Part shown: piece by piece, positions 35,773 through 44,801 of the stretch
How the letters are laid out: every line of letters starts with the position of its first letter
How positions within the stretch are numbered: position 1 is the first letter of the stretch
IMG/VR virus record: IMGVR_UViG_3300009124_000029
Span: 1 to 49,617 of that record
Length of the DNA stretch: 49,617 nt
DNA from: a virus
Reading direction: 5' to 3' (one strand)
The notes under the pieces: model-generated
Told to the model about the DNA's origin: nothing
The model's database searches: none
Seen by the model: the letters and a program-made list of their open reading frames with translations, nothing else
Made by a program: the position numbers and the translations under genes

Positions 35773-36840
35773 TTAAGCCGCGTTGTAACGTGCTGTTACT
35801 AGCGCTTGTGGGCGAAGAATCTTGCGACCGTATAGGTGCATACCGCGAACGATGTCAGCGAATGAATCTGGGTCACGGTAGTTCTCTACCTTGTTGATTT
35901 GCTCAGCGGAAGCAACCGCTTCGTCCTGACCTGCAACAACAACACCGAAGTTAGTGTCTTGTGCTAGTGCGCCTGAGGTGCCTGCACCTGTACCGCCTGC
36001 TGGTAGGTTGTTTGAAATGTAAACACGGAAGCCGTGTAGGTTATTCAAGACCAAACCATTTTGTAGACCTGCACCGCCGAAATCCGCGTTAAGCATACGT
36101 GAATCTTCGTCTTTAAGCATCTCTACAAACACCGGGTCAACTACAATCCAGCGCCCACGTGCATCAACGTTTGCTACGTCCATCTGACGAGCCATACGTG
36201 CTACAACTGTTAGAGGTGAAACTGTAGCATCTGACAATGCTGTTGCACCTGGTAGGCGTGGTGCTAGTGGGATAGAATCACCAGTAGCATATGCTGTAGA
36301 AGCTGAGTCTGCAGAACCTAGCTGACCGAAATCAGTTGCGTCTAGGTGGTTTGCTAGCAAAAACTCGCCTGATAGATCACCTGCTGTTTCGTGCTGTGCG
36401 TCACCAGATGTACCAGTGATTTTAGCACCTGCAGTTGTGTGACCTGACAAGTATGACAAAACGTCTGCGTCCATTGAGTCAGCCATTTTGTATGCTGCAC
36501 GATCAGCAGCTAGGCTAACATAATCAACGTTTGCGAACTGGTCTTCGATGTCGTCCATTTTGAACGCGAAGTAGTTAGCTTTGTCAATTGTTAGTGAGAA
36601 ATCTTCATCATTCAATTTCTCTACAGAGATAGCTGTGTGGCGCTCTAGCGCGTTAACAGTTACATCTGGTTCTTTCTGAATACGAACAACATCACCTTGG
36701 TTTGCAATCTCACCGAAGTAAGAGTTGTTTGTAATCGCGTTTGTGACAGCAGATTTACGTAGAGCAATCTGTGCCTGTTTCGAATAGATTACTGGGGACC
36801 AGTTACCGTCGAAACCTCCTGATGCGGAAGTAATAGCCAT
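35773..36840 (-). CDS. Major capsid protein
   Basis: 355 residues with the HK97-like layout seen in podovirus capsids. The N-arm (ITSASGGFDGNWSPVIYSKQAQIALRK) is followed by an extended loop (VVRIQKEPDVTVNALERHTAI), spine helix regions and a closing beta segment (RKILRPQALVTARYNAA). It follows the scaffolding gene, the usual order. AAGGAG lies 8 bases before the ATG. It is separated from the scaffold gene by a 213-base gap containing a partial terminator, which would let capsid and scaffold levels differ. Confidence 0.9.
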   Translation of the reverse strand: MAITSASGGFDGNWSPVIYSKQAQIALRKSAVTNAITNNSYFGEIANQGDVVRIQKEPDVTVNALERHTAISVEKLNDEDFSLTIDKANYFAFKMDDIEDQFANVDYVSLAADRAAYKMADSMDADVLSYLSGHTTAGAKITGTSGDAQHETAGDLSGEFLLANHLDATDFGQLGSADSASTAYATGDSIPLAPRLPGATALSDATVSPLTVVARMARQMDVANVDARGRWIVVDPVFVEMLKDEDSRMLNADFGGAGLQNGLVLNNLHGFRVYISNNLPAGGTGAGTSGALAQDTNFGVVVAGQDEAVASAEQINKVENYRDPDSFADIVRGMHLYGRKILRPQALVTARYNAA

Positions 36841-37053
36841 AATTAATTCTCCTTATAGATATGGCGTGAAAATGACACTACATATCCACTTAAGAGGCTC
36901 TTCATCTAGGGTAGTCAGCTTGCTTTGAAACTGCGCTGTTTCTTTGCGCTGGGCCTGTCATCTGAGGTAGTTCTTTGTGTGGCTAGTGCTTAAAAAGCAT
37001 ACACACTTTTATGCTGTGTATATACTATAGTTTTATCTAAGATGTTTAGAGTG
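36841..37053. other. 213-base intergenic region between scaffold and capsid genes
   Basis: The longest gap in the late block. On the - strand it contains a terminator-like hairpin (36996-37015), then about 150 bases of leader to the capsid gene. One octamer GCGCTGGG (36946-36953) lies here outside any gene. A TTGACA (37052-37057, - strand) overlaps the scaffold end, but the nearest TATAGT is 22 bases away, so I do not call a promoter. Confidence 0.6.
36992..37015 (-). terminator. Weak rho-independent terminator between scaffold and capsid genes
   Basis: On the - strand AGCATA, an 8-base loop and TATGCT form a 6-bp stem followed by TTTT. The stem is AT-rich, so it probably only attenuates transcription after the scaffold gene or marks a processing site. 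Confidence 0.5.
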
Positions 37054-38013
37054 TCAAGCTCTTTTTGTTACATCATAAATAAATTTTCCAGAGCGTTGAG
37101 CGTTTAGGATTTCTTCCTGTCGCTTCTCATACTCTTTAATAGACATTTTAGCTACATCTGATTCACGTATATACAGTGAAGAATCCTGTGGATCAATAGT
37201 AGTTTTACCTTTAGTTTTTACTGAAGATGCTGCAGCTTTATCAGAGCTAGTATCTTTCTTAGATGTGATACCTTTGTCTGACTTATACAGATCAATAACA
37301 CGTGCTACAGATTTAGCATCCTCTGTGTTCTCATACAAAGCATCCTGAACCACTTTAGGCTGTGTCTTAGCCCATTCATGGAAAGCCTCGTCTGCACGAA
37401 TCTCTCCAAAGTCAGGATGTAGTGCTGCTAGCTCAGCTTCAGCTTTCTCGCGCTTAGCTGTGATGCGTAGCTCTTCAATCTCTTTCAAGCGTCCATCTAG
37501 ATCAGAGGCGCGTTCATTAGCTTTCTTTTCTGCAATAGCTTCAACGATACCTGCTACGTCAGGATACTTCTTAGCCCAAGCTTCTACTTCGTCTTCAGAC
37601 TTAGGTAATACTAGCTCGTTCTTTGTAGCAGCCTCTAGTTGCTTTTCTAGCTTTTCTAGCTTAGCAGCAGTTTCTTTTTCTTTATCTTGCATGTGGCGAC
37701 GAAGATCACCATAGCGTTTCTTGAAAGACTTTTCTTCAGCAGTTAGTCCAGCATCTCCCTCATCGTTTTCTTTGGGTGCTTCGGTTTTAACTTGCTCTTT
37801 TGTTTCTTGTTCAGATACACTCTCATCCTGAATTGAGGTTCCCTCAGTGTCTTCGCTACTGGGTTCACTCTGTGTATCGTCGGTTTGATCTTCATCAGTC
37901 TCACCACGAGCTTGCCGCCTCAGTGCCTCTAGTTCTTCTTCATCACGCTTAACACGTGCCATGTTACGTAAATGTGATGCAGATGTTACATCAATAGTTT
38001 GGGCTTCCGACAT
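37054..38013 (-). CDS. Capsid scaffolding protein
   Basis: 319 residues, highly charged. It has an acidic, disordered region at about 35-95 rich in Glu/Asp/Ser/Thr, then long helices with coiled-coil spacing (KDKEKETAAKLEKLEKQLEAATK) and a basic C-terminus (GKFIYDVTKRA). Size, composition and position just before the capsid gene fit podovirus scaffolds. AAGGAG precedes the ATG. It directs procapsid assembly and is absent from the mature head. Confidence 0.88.
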   Translation of the reverse strand: MSEAQTIDVTSASHLRNMARVKRDEEELEALRRQARGETDEDQTDDTQSEPSSEDTEGTSIQDESVSEQETKEQVKTEAPKENDEGDAGLTAEEKSFKKRYGDLRRHMQDKEKETAAKLEKLEKQLEAATKNELVLPKSEDEVEAWAKKYPDVAGIVEAIAEKKANERASDLDGRLKEIEELRITAKREKAEAELAALHPDFGEIRADEAFHEWAKTQPKVVQDALYENTEDAKSVARVIDLYKSDKGITSKKDTSSDKAAASSVKTKGKTTIDPQDSSLYIRESDVAKMSIKEYEKRQEEILNAQRSGKFIYDVTKRA

Positions 38014-38034
38014 TTTTTACTCCTTATGTTGGGG

Positions 38035-38048
38035 CCAGCCGAAGCTGG
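38035..38048 (-). other. UUCG-tetraloop RNA hairpin upstream of the scaffold gene
   Basis: On the - strand CCAGC-TTCG-GCTGG forms a 5-bp stem with a UUCG loop, among the most stable RNA tetraloops. It lies about 7 bases before the scaffold ribosome-binding site. There is no U-run, so it may mark an mRNA end or protect the scaffold transcript from decay. Confidence 0.55.
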
Positions 38049-38088
38049 GTAGCCTTATTATTATATGATTATCGGATCGGGGCCGACT

Positions 38089-39366
38089 TTATTTATCGTC
38101 TTTTTCATCATCTACTAGCTTACCACCTTCATATGATTTACCATCATTCGGGGTAAAGAAGTTAGCTATAGATTGTGATAAGCTGTTTGAGCCTGTTTCA
38201 TTATCGCCAATAACAGGGGTGAAATCATTATCATCACTGCTGGAAGGTTGTCCATCTCTACGTGAACCCTGTCTTGATTCTGTTAGTGAATCACCTTGTA
38301 CACCAAGTCCTTTAAACAGTCCCGGTTCATCAAAGCCTAGTAGATCACCTAGCCATGTATCACCAAATGACGCACCACCTGATCCGTCTGTATCTTCTAG
38401 ATTATCTGAAAAAAGTGTTTCCTCACCACCAAAGACTTTTGAACGCTCTACTAGAGACTCTTTCTCGTTTTCTTCGGTTTGTGTTGTAATGCCATCTAAG
38501 ATAGCCTGTAGGTCTTTTTTCTTTTGTGCTTCTGTTGGGTCTTTATCATTTAGGCTAGCTATCTGTTCTTCAAGACCTTTACGCATACGTTTGTCTTCCA
38601 TCTTTGTAGCCATCTTCATGAAGCCGTACATGGGAGCGCCACCTAGCAATACTGCACCTGTCTTAACTACTTTATTTATAGTAGAATCTTTTTGTGATAG
38701 GTAATTGTTAAAATCTTCTACTTCTGCTGTTTTCCAATCAGTACCTTTAGGTGCATCTGGTTGAGGTGTATCATCATCTCTAGATGTTGTTTGCTGTGCT
38801 ACTTGCTCAGCAACTTCTTCCGCTGCAGTTTCAGCAGGTTTATAACCTTCTGGAATAGCTGTTAATGGTGTCTCACCAATAAACTGTATAAATACCTTTT
38901 CACCATTTGGGCCAACATATTCACGAACAGATACTGATTGATCGCCATACTTACCACCAAAGTCCATACTAGGTTGGTAACCACCTGGTGCATAACCTCG
39001 CATGTAACCACCCGCGTACATCTCAGGCTGCTCTTCACCATCGTCTGTCATCTGTAGTTCAGCTATGTCAAAGGGTAGCTCATCATCACCCATTTCCATG
39101 CCAACAGGTTCACCACCAATACGTCCGTTCTCTTCCATGCTATTCCAGCCAGCTTTGGCTTCCATACGCAGGTCTTCAAAGAACTTAACACCGTAGTACC
39201 GTACTACATCAGCAGGTACAACATATTCACCTTCACTCAGTTGCGCTGGGATATCATCACGAACCTCTTCAGGCAAAGAACCTGTAGGTACTTCGTTTCC
39301 TGATACTGGGTCTTTGTCTGTACGACTAGACTTAAAGACCGCATCCATTTCAGCTTCAACCGCCAT
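38089..39366 (-). CDS. Conserved head-associated structural protein, 425 aa
   Basis: Not assigned to an enzyme family. Residues 25-60 contain GSLPEEVRDDIPAQLSEGEYVVPADVVRYYG, a motif of marine podovirus proteins located between portal and scaffold. The centre has a Gly/Tyr-rich stretch (AGGYMRGYAPGGYQPSMDFGGKYG), and the C-terminus is acidic and Ser-rich. One hydrophobic segment lies near 240-255. A virion or head-assembly role is inferred from position. Confidence 0.75.
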   Translation of the reverse strand: MAVEAEMDAVFKSSRTDKDPVSGNEVPTGSLPEEVRDDIPAQLSEGEYVVPADVVRYYGVKFFEDLRMEAKAGWNSMEENGRIGGEPVGMEMGDDELPFDIAELQMTDDGEEQPEMYAGGYMRGYAPGGYQPSMDFGGKYGDQSVSVREYVGPNGEKVFIQFIGETPLTAIPEGYKPAETAAEEVAEQVAQQTTSRDDDTPQPDAPKGTDWKTAEVEDFNNYLSQKDSTINKVVKTGAVLLGGAPMYGFMKMATKMEDKRMRKGLEEQIASLNDKDPTEAQKKKDLQAILDGITTQTEENEKESLVERSKVFGGEETLFSDNLEDTDGSGGASFGDTWLGDLLGFDEPGLFKGLGVQGDSLTESRQGSRRDGQPSSSDDNDFTPVIGDNETGSNSLSQSIANFFTPNDGKSYEGGKLVDDEKDDK

Positions 39367-39550
39367 TTACTTGCTCCCTGAGTAACTTTAATTTGCGCAG
39401 CGTAGTGATAGCCCCCTGCGCTCTGTAGAACACCACAGGCTCTGTAGCCTGCTCCATCTGTTTGTGTTGCAAGTAGATTAAATCATCTACATGTTTAAGA
39501 AACTCTTCGTAGAGTTCTTTATTGTTGACCAACTGCTTGAGGTTGCTCAT
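39356..39550 (-). CDS. Small helical protein, 64 aa
   Basis: Overlaps the portal end by 32 bases and the 425-aa gene start by 11 bases. Predicted fully helical (LVNNKELYEEFLKHVDDLIYLQHKQMEQA). Similar short ORFs follow the portal gene in related marine phages, function unknown. Confidence 0.7.
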   Translation of the reverse strand: MSNLKQLVNNKELYEEFLKHVDDLIYLQHKQMEQATEPVVFYRAQGAITTLRKLKLLREQVNGG

Positions 39551-41633
39551 TACCTGTAAATCCTTGTTCGCCCGGTGTTGGTGCTGTGCCTATGCCCATC
39601 TGTGAACCACCACCACCTGATGTATCCTGAACGCCCTGTACACCCTGTCCCATTGCCTCTGGCGTAGGTTGTGGTGCTTGGAAGCCCTTAAGTATTTCTG
39701 CTTGGATTGCTGCGTCCTGCATAGAGTTAGTAACCTTATCAGGGTCAAGGTCCATGCTCTTAGCAATCTCACGGATAATATAATCCATTTTAGCAAAAGG
39801 TGCAAGAACTGGATTCTGTGCTACCTGTAAGAATTGCATTAGGCGCTGGGAACGTACTTCGTTAGCCATTAAGCTTTCTGTACCAGATGCGTTAACTTCT
39901 AGGTCACCACGTAGTGATTCATCAAAATCAAACTGCATATTGAATGAGAAGAAAGCTTTACCTAGTGGGCGAATCAGGTAATCATCTACGTTCTTAACTA
40001 CTGTACGGATAGAACCGTTAGCAGCAGACATAAGCATACTAATACCTGAAGCTGTACGACCAACGCCCGACACGCCTGTTTGACCATGAGCAAAGCTAGG
40101 GAATCCAGTGCTTTCATCAGCTAACACCCTTGCCTTGTCAAAGAGTTGCATGTTTTCTTGTGCAACATTCGGGAACTTAGTACCAAAAATGGCCTGTCCT
40201 GGTGCGCCACCCTGACGACGAAAAACCTTGCCAGGATAGACACTTAGGTCTTGGCCCGGTACAAGGTTAGTTTCATCTACTTCTATAATTAGATTACCAG
40301 ATAGTGCAGCATTGTCAATAGCCATACGCATAAAACCATTCATTAATGTTTGCGTATCGTCCATATTTTCTGCAATACCTACACCAAAGAAGCTATATGG
40401 GTTATGCTCATATGGTGTCGCGTAGTAAGGAATACGTGTAGGCTTGAATGGATTTAGTACAAAACGGATTACTTCACCGTTACAAATCCATACGTTACAG
40501 TTTACTTCGTCTAGCTCTTTCAGGTCTTTAGGAATGTTGACACCAGATTGCTCTAGAAGCTCAACGTCTACAAAACCCCAAAACTCTAATACTTCCCAGC
40601 GCTCAGATGTAGGCTGTGTATCATCGTCTTCCATAACCATTTCCCAAGACTTTTGAACATAGTCTGGTCCTTTGGCTACAGCTATATCTACTGCGTCATC
40701 CATAAAGTATGGACGGTTCTTCAAAGCGCGTAGCTGTGTGCGTGACATCTTGTGACGCTCTACTACATACTCTGCATCCTGCATAGATTTAGCTTCAGGG
40801 TCTGGGTAAAAATCCCACACGCTTACATGGCTACATTCTGGTACTGTTTTAATGAGAGGCTCATATTCACCTTCCTCATTCCAGTTAGGGTATTCCTTAT
40901 CTACAGCGAATGGTCCCTTCATAACACCTGTGCCTAGAAGAGCCATCTCAAATGCCATAGAGCGTAGATGTGTATTAGCACCACTCTCTTGTAGCTGATC
41001 GTGGATTTTCTTTTCCATCTTCTTGGCTGCTACCATAGCAGGGTGGAATGTTACTGTGCTAGGTGTAGTACCGTCACCCTCAACAATCTTATCAGAGACA
41101 GCCTGTAGCTTGTTCTGCTCTGGACCTAGGCGGCGTTGCAGATCAATAAGAGTTTCACCAGGTTGTAACTGTCCTTTTGTACCATCTAGTAAGTATGGCT
41201 GCGCTGGGGCATCTGAGGTTACAGCATTTAGGGATTGACCTGCCTGTGCAGCATTAGGGTCTACATTTATGTGTACTGACTCAGCAACACCATCAGGTAA
41301 TACAGAGGGGTTAACAGAAAGAGGAAAGCGATTGTTACCAAATAATACATCTACAATCTGTCCGTATGCTGCAAGAGTTTTAGTCTTGGTTACCTTTACA
41401 AAGACACGAGACTTTTCTGTATCAGTGAACTGCACCTCAGAGCTATACAAGCCACGATAGTTACGATAAGCACGTAGCCAACGCTCTTCATCTGCATAAC
41501 GTGCGTCTTCTGCTCGTTTGTAACGGTCTTCTACGAAAGAAACAACACCTGATCGCTCTTCAAAGATAGAGTCTTCACTGTCTTCTGCAGCTACGATCTC
41601 GTCTGTTTCAAACATTTCTTCTTGTTCTGCCAT
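39519..41633 (-). CDS. Portal protein
   Basis: 704 residues. Long helical N-terminus (VEDRYKRAEDARYADEERWLRAYRNYRGLY), then VTKTKTLAAYGQIVDVLFGNNRFPLSV, KTVPECSHVSVWDFYPDPEAKSMQDAEYVVERHKMS and a C-terminal Gln/Gly-rich tail. This matches large portals of marine podoviruses. The portal is the dodecameric DNA gate at the capsid vertex. It lies 2 bases after the terminase stop and overlaps the 64-aa ORF. Confidence 0.9.
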   Translation of the reverse strand: MAEQEEMFETDEIVAAEDSEDSIFEERSGVVSFVEDRYKRAEDARYADEERWLRAYRNYRGLYSSEVQFTDTEKSRVFVKVTKTKTLAAYGQIVDVLFGNNRFPLSVNPSVLPDGVAESVHINVDPNAAQAGQSLNAVTSDAPAQPYLLDGTKGQLQPGETLIDLQRRLGPEQNKLQAVSDKIVEGDGTTPSTVTFHPAMVAAKKMEKKIHDQLQESGANTHLRSMAFEMALLGTGVMKGPFAVDKEYPNWNEEGEYEPLIKTVPECSHVSVWDFYPDPEAKSMQDAEYVVERHKMSRTQLRALKNRPYFMDDAVDIAVAKGPDYVQKSWEMVMEDDDTQPTSERWEVLEFWGFVDVELLEQSGVNIPKDLKELDEVNCNVWICNGEVIRFVLNPFKPTRIPYYATPYEHNPYSFFGVGIAENMDDTQTLMNGFMRMAIDNAALSGNLIIEVDETNLVPGQDLSVYPGKVFRRQGGAPGQAIFGTKFPNVAQENMQLFDKARVLADESTGFPSFAHGQTGVSGVGRTASGISMLMSAANGSIRTVVKNVDDYLIRPLGKAFFSFNMQFDFDESLRGDLEVNASGTESLMANEVRSQRLMQFLQVAQNPVLAPFAKMDYIIREIAKSMDLDPDKVTNSMQDAAIQAEILKGFQAPQPTPEAMGQGVQGVQDTSGGGGSQMGIGTAPTPGEQGFTGNEQPQAVGQQ

Positions 41634-41635
41634 AC

Positions 41636-43240
41636 TTAATACCCGAAGTTAGGATCACTAGCTTGAAAACCAGTGCGTTGTTTTGCTGGGTTATAATCCC
41701 ATATGCTGCTGCGGGGGCGTGTCATCACCCCATAACGTAAAGCATCGTATAAGTGATCCTCTGCGTTGGTGTCTACATCCTCTGGGTTTCTTTTGTCCAA
41801 AGGGATGCTTGGTATCTGCGCAATAGTGTTTGTGCAGTTATCCATAAATACAAGACGAGGCTTCTCAGTAAATTCATCTACCTGTAACCTCCTATGTATT
41901 TCGTTTTTACCTGCGACACGAGAGCCTCTACTGCGATCTGATGGACGCCATCGACATCCTTTCATGATCATTTGCTCTGCTAGGGATGGCCCCGTGTCGC
42001 CACGGTTGTGCCACAAAGAAGAGTCTAGCACACCGTATCTCATACCACCATCATCTTTTTCGATCTCTAGGATCATATCTGCTAAATCTGTAGCAGTAAC
42101 CTTAGAACAATATAGCTCTCTGTATACATAGAGTTGCTCGTCAGGGGCAACAGCGAACCAGAGAACGCCTGTGTAAGACCCGTAACCGTAGTCGCAACTT
42201 CTAAACTTAGTCCAAGATCGGGGAACGTCAAAAGCTTCCACGACATGTTTTGATCTGTCAAACTCAGGGAAAGCTGCTCCATCGTTTACGTCCCAATTAC
42301 CCTCTAGTAGCTGCTTACGTTGATGCTCTGGTAGAGACAAAAGCATTGCCTCATAGTCACCAGCTTCTGCCAAGTAAGGGTTATCAAACAAGCTAGCAGG
42401 TATGAACCTGCGTTTAAATAGTGGTTGACCTTCTTTACTGTGTCCCTTAGGAAAAGTAATTACATCGCCTGTTTCAACATTTGTAGCCCAAAAGGGTTTT
42501 CCTGCAGGAGCAGGATCAATAAACATTTTCTTAACCCATTGATGCCCAGCACCACCAGGGTTAGTGGTTGCTCTCATATAGAGTCCTAACTCTTTAGAGG
42601 CAGACCTTAAGCGTGATCTCATATAATCCCAAGCGTAAGATGTAGACCATTGAGTAAGTTCGTCGAATCCAATCCAGTTAAAAGCCTGACCTTGGTATCG
42701 TGTGACATCTGTATCTTTGTCGAGATAAGACATCCAAAGTCTTCCACCTTTTGGACTAGTCCATTGAGACTTACGCTCTGACCATTTGATTCCCGGTACG
42801 GCACGAGGGTATAACTCCTGAGATTTCTGTATGAGTTCCCGTAGTTCTTCAGTAGTATGTCGTACAAGCAACCCGCTGAAATTAGGATCATTTAAGCCGT
42901 GTAGTGGATCAGCAAGCATTGCAAAACTTTTTCCACCGCCAGCAGCCCCACCATAAAGTACCTCACGTTCTGACGAACTCAAGAAGTGAGTTTGGGGGCC
43001 GGGGTTTGGCTTAAACACTACATCCTGTGCAATATCCACGTCAAACTCAGGAGCAGAGACTTGTGCAGGAACAGTATCTAGTTTGGGGGTGACAACTGTT
43101 TCAACTGTCTTCTCTGGACTCTGAGTATGCCCCGACCCCTTGGCTTTCGAGTTTTTCGATCTCCGATAGCGTTTCTTGGAGCCACTTGGCAAACTTGCGT
43201 TTAATTGTAATGACTTTCCTACGTCTTTGCTCAACTTCAA
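41636..43240 (-). CDS. Terminase large subunit (TerL)
   Basis: ATPase/nuclease packaging motor. Walker A GGAAGGGKS is at 97-105 and Walker B NWIGFDE at 188-194, followed by the coupling motif TTNPGG. The nuclease domain includes RSCDYGYGSYTG, VLDSSLW and DHLYDALRYG. There is no ATG before the ATPase domain. The frame shown starts with TTG and overlaps the upstream HTH gene by 140 bases; a GTG at residue 68 (near 43039) is an alternative. The N-terminal 60 residues are Lys/Ser-rich and may not be translated. Confidence 0.93.
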   Translation of the reverse strand: MKLSKDVGKSLQLNASLPSGSKKRYRRSKNSKAKGSGHTQSPEKTVETVVTPKLDTVPAQVSAPEFDVDIAQDVVFKPNPGPQTHFLSSSEREVLYGGAAGGGKSFAMLADPLHGLNDPNFSGLLVRHTTEELRELIQKSQELYPRAVPGIKWSERKSQWTSPKGGRLWMSYLDKDTDVTRYQGQAFNWIGFDELTQWSTSYAWDYMRSRLRSASKELGLYMRATTNPGGAGHQWVKKMFIDPAPAGKPFWATNVETGDVITFPKGHSKEGQPLFKRRFIPASLFDNPYLAEAGDYEAMLLSLPEHQRKQLLEGNWDVNDGAAFPEFDRSKHVVEAFDVPRSWTKFRSCDYGYGSYTGVLWFAVAPDEQLYVYRELYCSKVTATDLADMILEIEKDDGGMRYGVLDSSLWHNRGDTGPSLAEQMIMKGCRWRPSDRSRGSRVAGKNEIHRRLQVDEFTEKPRLVFMDNCTNTIAQIPSIPLDKRNPEDVDTNAEDHLYDALRYGVMTRPRSSIWDYNPAKQRTGFQASDPNFGY

Positions 43241-43484
43241 TTCTCTTCTTTAGGCCCATATGTGATATGTAACGGCCCGTTTCTTTACTTAACCAATTAG
43301 CTACTGCTCTATAACTATACTGCTTAAGGTGTCGTTTTGCAAGCTCTAACGCTTCAAGTTCATGCTCAATAGGTACAAGTAGCCTATCATTATCAGGATG
43401 TAGTTCATAGCCCCACGGTATTTTCTTTGTTACCCGAACTATTGTGTGCCATTCTTTGTTGTGTTTCTTGGGAGGGAGAGGCAA
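43101..43484 (-). CDS. HTH-type DNA-binding protein, possible packaging or regulatory factor
   Basis: 127 residues as drawn from a TTG. PLPPKKHNKEWHTIVRVTKKIPWGYELHPD is followed by a helix-turn-helix with YSYRAVANWLSKETGRYISHMGLKKRI, then a basic C-terminal helix. The frame stays open upstream with homologous-looking sequence (IIIPERELGFWQLP), so the real start may be earlier and non-ATG. It lies between TerS and TerL. A role in binding the packaging site is possible; it may equally regulate. Confidence 0.75.
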   Translation of the reverse strand: MPLPPKKHNKEWHTIVRVTKKIPWGYELHPDNDRLLVPIEHELEALELAKRHLKQYSYRAVANWLSKETGRYISHMGLKKRIEVEQRRRKVITIKRKFAKWLQETLSEIEKLESQGVGAYSESREDS

Positions 43485-43528
43485 CTGCCAGAAGCCTAAC
43501 TCCCTCTCAGGGATTATTATAGGTTTAC

Positions 43529-43900
43529 TTATTCGTTCGTACCTTCTTTTGGTGGTAAATAAAATATACCGCCACCACCACTGGTGACATCTACTTTATC
43601 TACTTTACCAAGTCCTGCACGATCTAGCAAGTCTTTTGCTGCGACCATCTTTTCTTTGATACCTAATTCAGTAGGATCATATAAAGCGCCAACCATAGCC
43701 ATAGCAGCTTTGGGCGCAGTACGAGCAAAGTAAGTACGTGTTTTATCTGCAATTTCATCTTTTAGAGATTCCACAATTGCTGCAGTGCTGGACTCAGGTG
43801 CATAACCTGCCAGTTTCTTAGCTGCAACAACATCACCGCCAGCTTCATCAAATAGTACCTCAAGGAACTTAAGCTGCTTTTCCGTTAGAGTTCTCGCCAT
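43529..43900 (-). CDS. Terminase small subunit-like protein (TerS)
   Basis: 123 residues from ATG 43900. The N-terminal LTEKQLKFLEVLFDEAGGDVVAAKKLAGYAPES is a terminase small-subunit HTH pattern. Then come helices for oligomerisation and a Gly-rich C-terminus (DVTSGGGGIFYLPP). The order TerS-HTH-TerL is common in podoviruses. The start overlaps the DUF1127 gene by 32 bases; the longer open frame upstream lacks a ribosome-binding site. Confidence 0.85.
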   Translation of the reverse strand: MARTLTEKQLKFLEVLFDEAGGDVVAAKKLAGYAPESSTAAIVESLKDEIADKTRTYFARTAPKAAMAMVGALYDPTELGIKEKMVAAKDLLDRAGLGKVDKVDVTSGGGGIFYLPPKEGTNE

Positions 43901-44042
43901 AGATGATTTCCTGTATTTGTGAGCGACCAATCCCTAGGTCACGTAGTTCACGATCAGACAGCATTTGTAGTAGTTTGTAGTCTGCGCGTTTTTGTTGTGA
44001 TTCTTCGATTGCTTTCCATAAAGCTTTGAACCATTTTTTCAT
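43869..44042 (-). CDS. DUF1127 small protein
   Basis: 57 residues from ATG 44042, chosen for the AAGGAGATAGTGCT upstream. It has a basic helix (KKWFKALWKAIEESQQKRADYKLLQML) and the signature SDRELRDLGIGRSQI, which defines DUF1127 (YjiS-like). This family is typical of alphaproteobacterial chromosomes, where small members act in RNA turnover and phosphate or carbon regulation. Its presence in a phage suggests capture from the host and a role in host regulation. Confidence 0.85.
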   Translation of the reverse strand: MKKWFKALWKAIEESQQKRADYKLLQMLSDRELRDLGIGRSQIQEIIYGENSNGKAA

Positions 44043-44124
44043 AGCACTATCTCCTTTTGTTTGTGTGCGGAGATAGTTATACATATGATTAGGTCAGGTA
44101 GTAGTACCTATTATTGCATACCCG

Positions 44125-44484
44125 TTATGACCTAGTTTGAGCAAATGTCTCTGTAACAGTCATAATACTATCAATATGTGCTGCTGTATCTGGAGTTATT
44201 CTGATTTCGTCACCAGCCTGTAATACTAGTTCTATATCAGGGAACTGAACATACTCTGCTGCGCCTAGGTTTTTACCTTCTAGGAAGTGAGATGTGTAGT
44301 TGTCTGCATCAATGTACCACTCAATTGTAATACTTGTATTGCCAGTAGAGTTATGTACGTGAATGAATGTCACCTCTGTAGTACAGTTAGGTGGGCAGGT
44401 ATAGATTGTCTCTGTTGTAGTTCCCGTATTGTGACCATACACAGATTTTCTTCGGGCTGGCCTACCTAACTGATTAAGTGCCAT
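44125..44484 (-). CDS. Beta-rich structural protein, 119 aa
   Basis: All-beta pattern (TTTETIYTCPPNCTTEVTFIHVHNS, ITIEWYIDADNY, IRITPDTAAHIDSIMTV) with a basic start (LGRPARRK). It resembles small head or tail accessory proteins of marine phages. It is coupled to the preceding gene by TAATG. No enzyme motif. Confidence 0.65.
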   Translation of the reverse strand: MALNQLGRPARRKSVYGHNTGTTTETIYTCPPNCTTEVTFIHVHNSTGNTSITIEWYIDADNYTSHFLEGKNLGAAEYVQFPDIELVLQAGDEIRITPDTAAHIDSIMTVTETFAQTRS

Positions 44485-44801
44485 TACTTATCCTCTACGT
44501 ATGTCCATGCTTCATTAACATCAGGTGTGTTAGGATCATCTGCACGAAGAGTACCATCTTTGTTACGGGCGCGTACCTTCTTCAGTTTTGGCGTAACCTT
44601 TTTAACCGCTTCCTTAACTTTAGCAAGAGGCTTAGCATCTTCCTTAGCAATGATATCTTTAATTCTAACATCATTAATATAAGCCGTACCAAAGCGATCC
44701 TCCATTGCAGCACAGTTACCACGATAGTCGTATACACCCCTACCATTAAGGCGATATCCTGCTTCAGTTAAAGCTTTTTCATATTTTTTAAAATAGCTCA
44801 T
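44484..44801 (-). CDS. Hypothetical basic protein, 105 aa
   Basis: Lys-rich in the C-terminal half (KPLAKVKEAVKKVTPKLKKVRARNKDGTLRADDP), with an N-terminal segment that looks like a small fold (YRLNGRGVYDYRGNCAAMEDRFG). The family is not recognised. It lies in a run of small basic ORFs coupled by start/stop overlaps. Confidence 0.6.
   Translation of the reverse strand: MSYFKKYEKALTEAGYRLNGRGVYDYRGNCAAMEDRFGTAYINDVRIKDIIAKEDAKPLAKVKEAVKKVTPKLKKVRARNKDGTLRADDPNTPDVNEAWTYVEDK

Noticed and set aside
37024-37057. Promoter candidate (TTGACA ... TATAGT) between scaffold and capsid
   Set aside because: The spacer is 22 bases, too long for sigma70.
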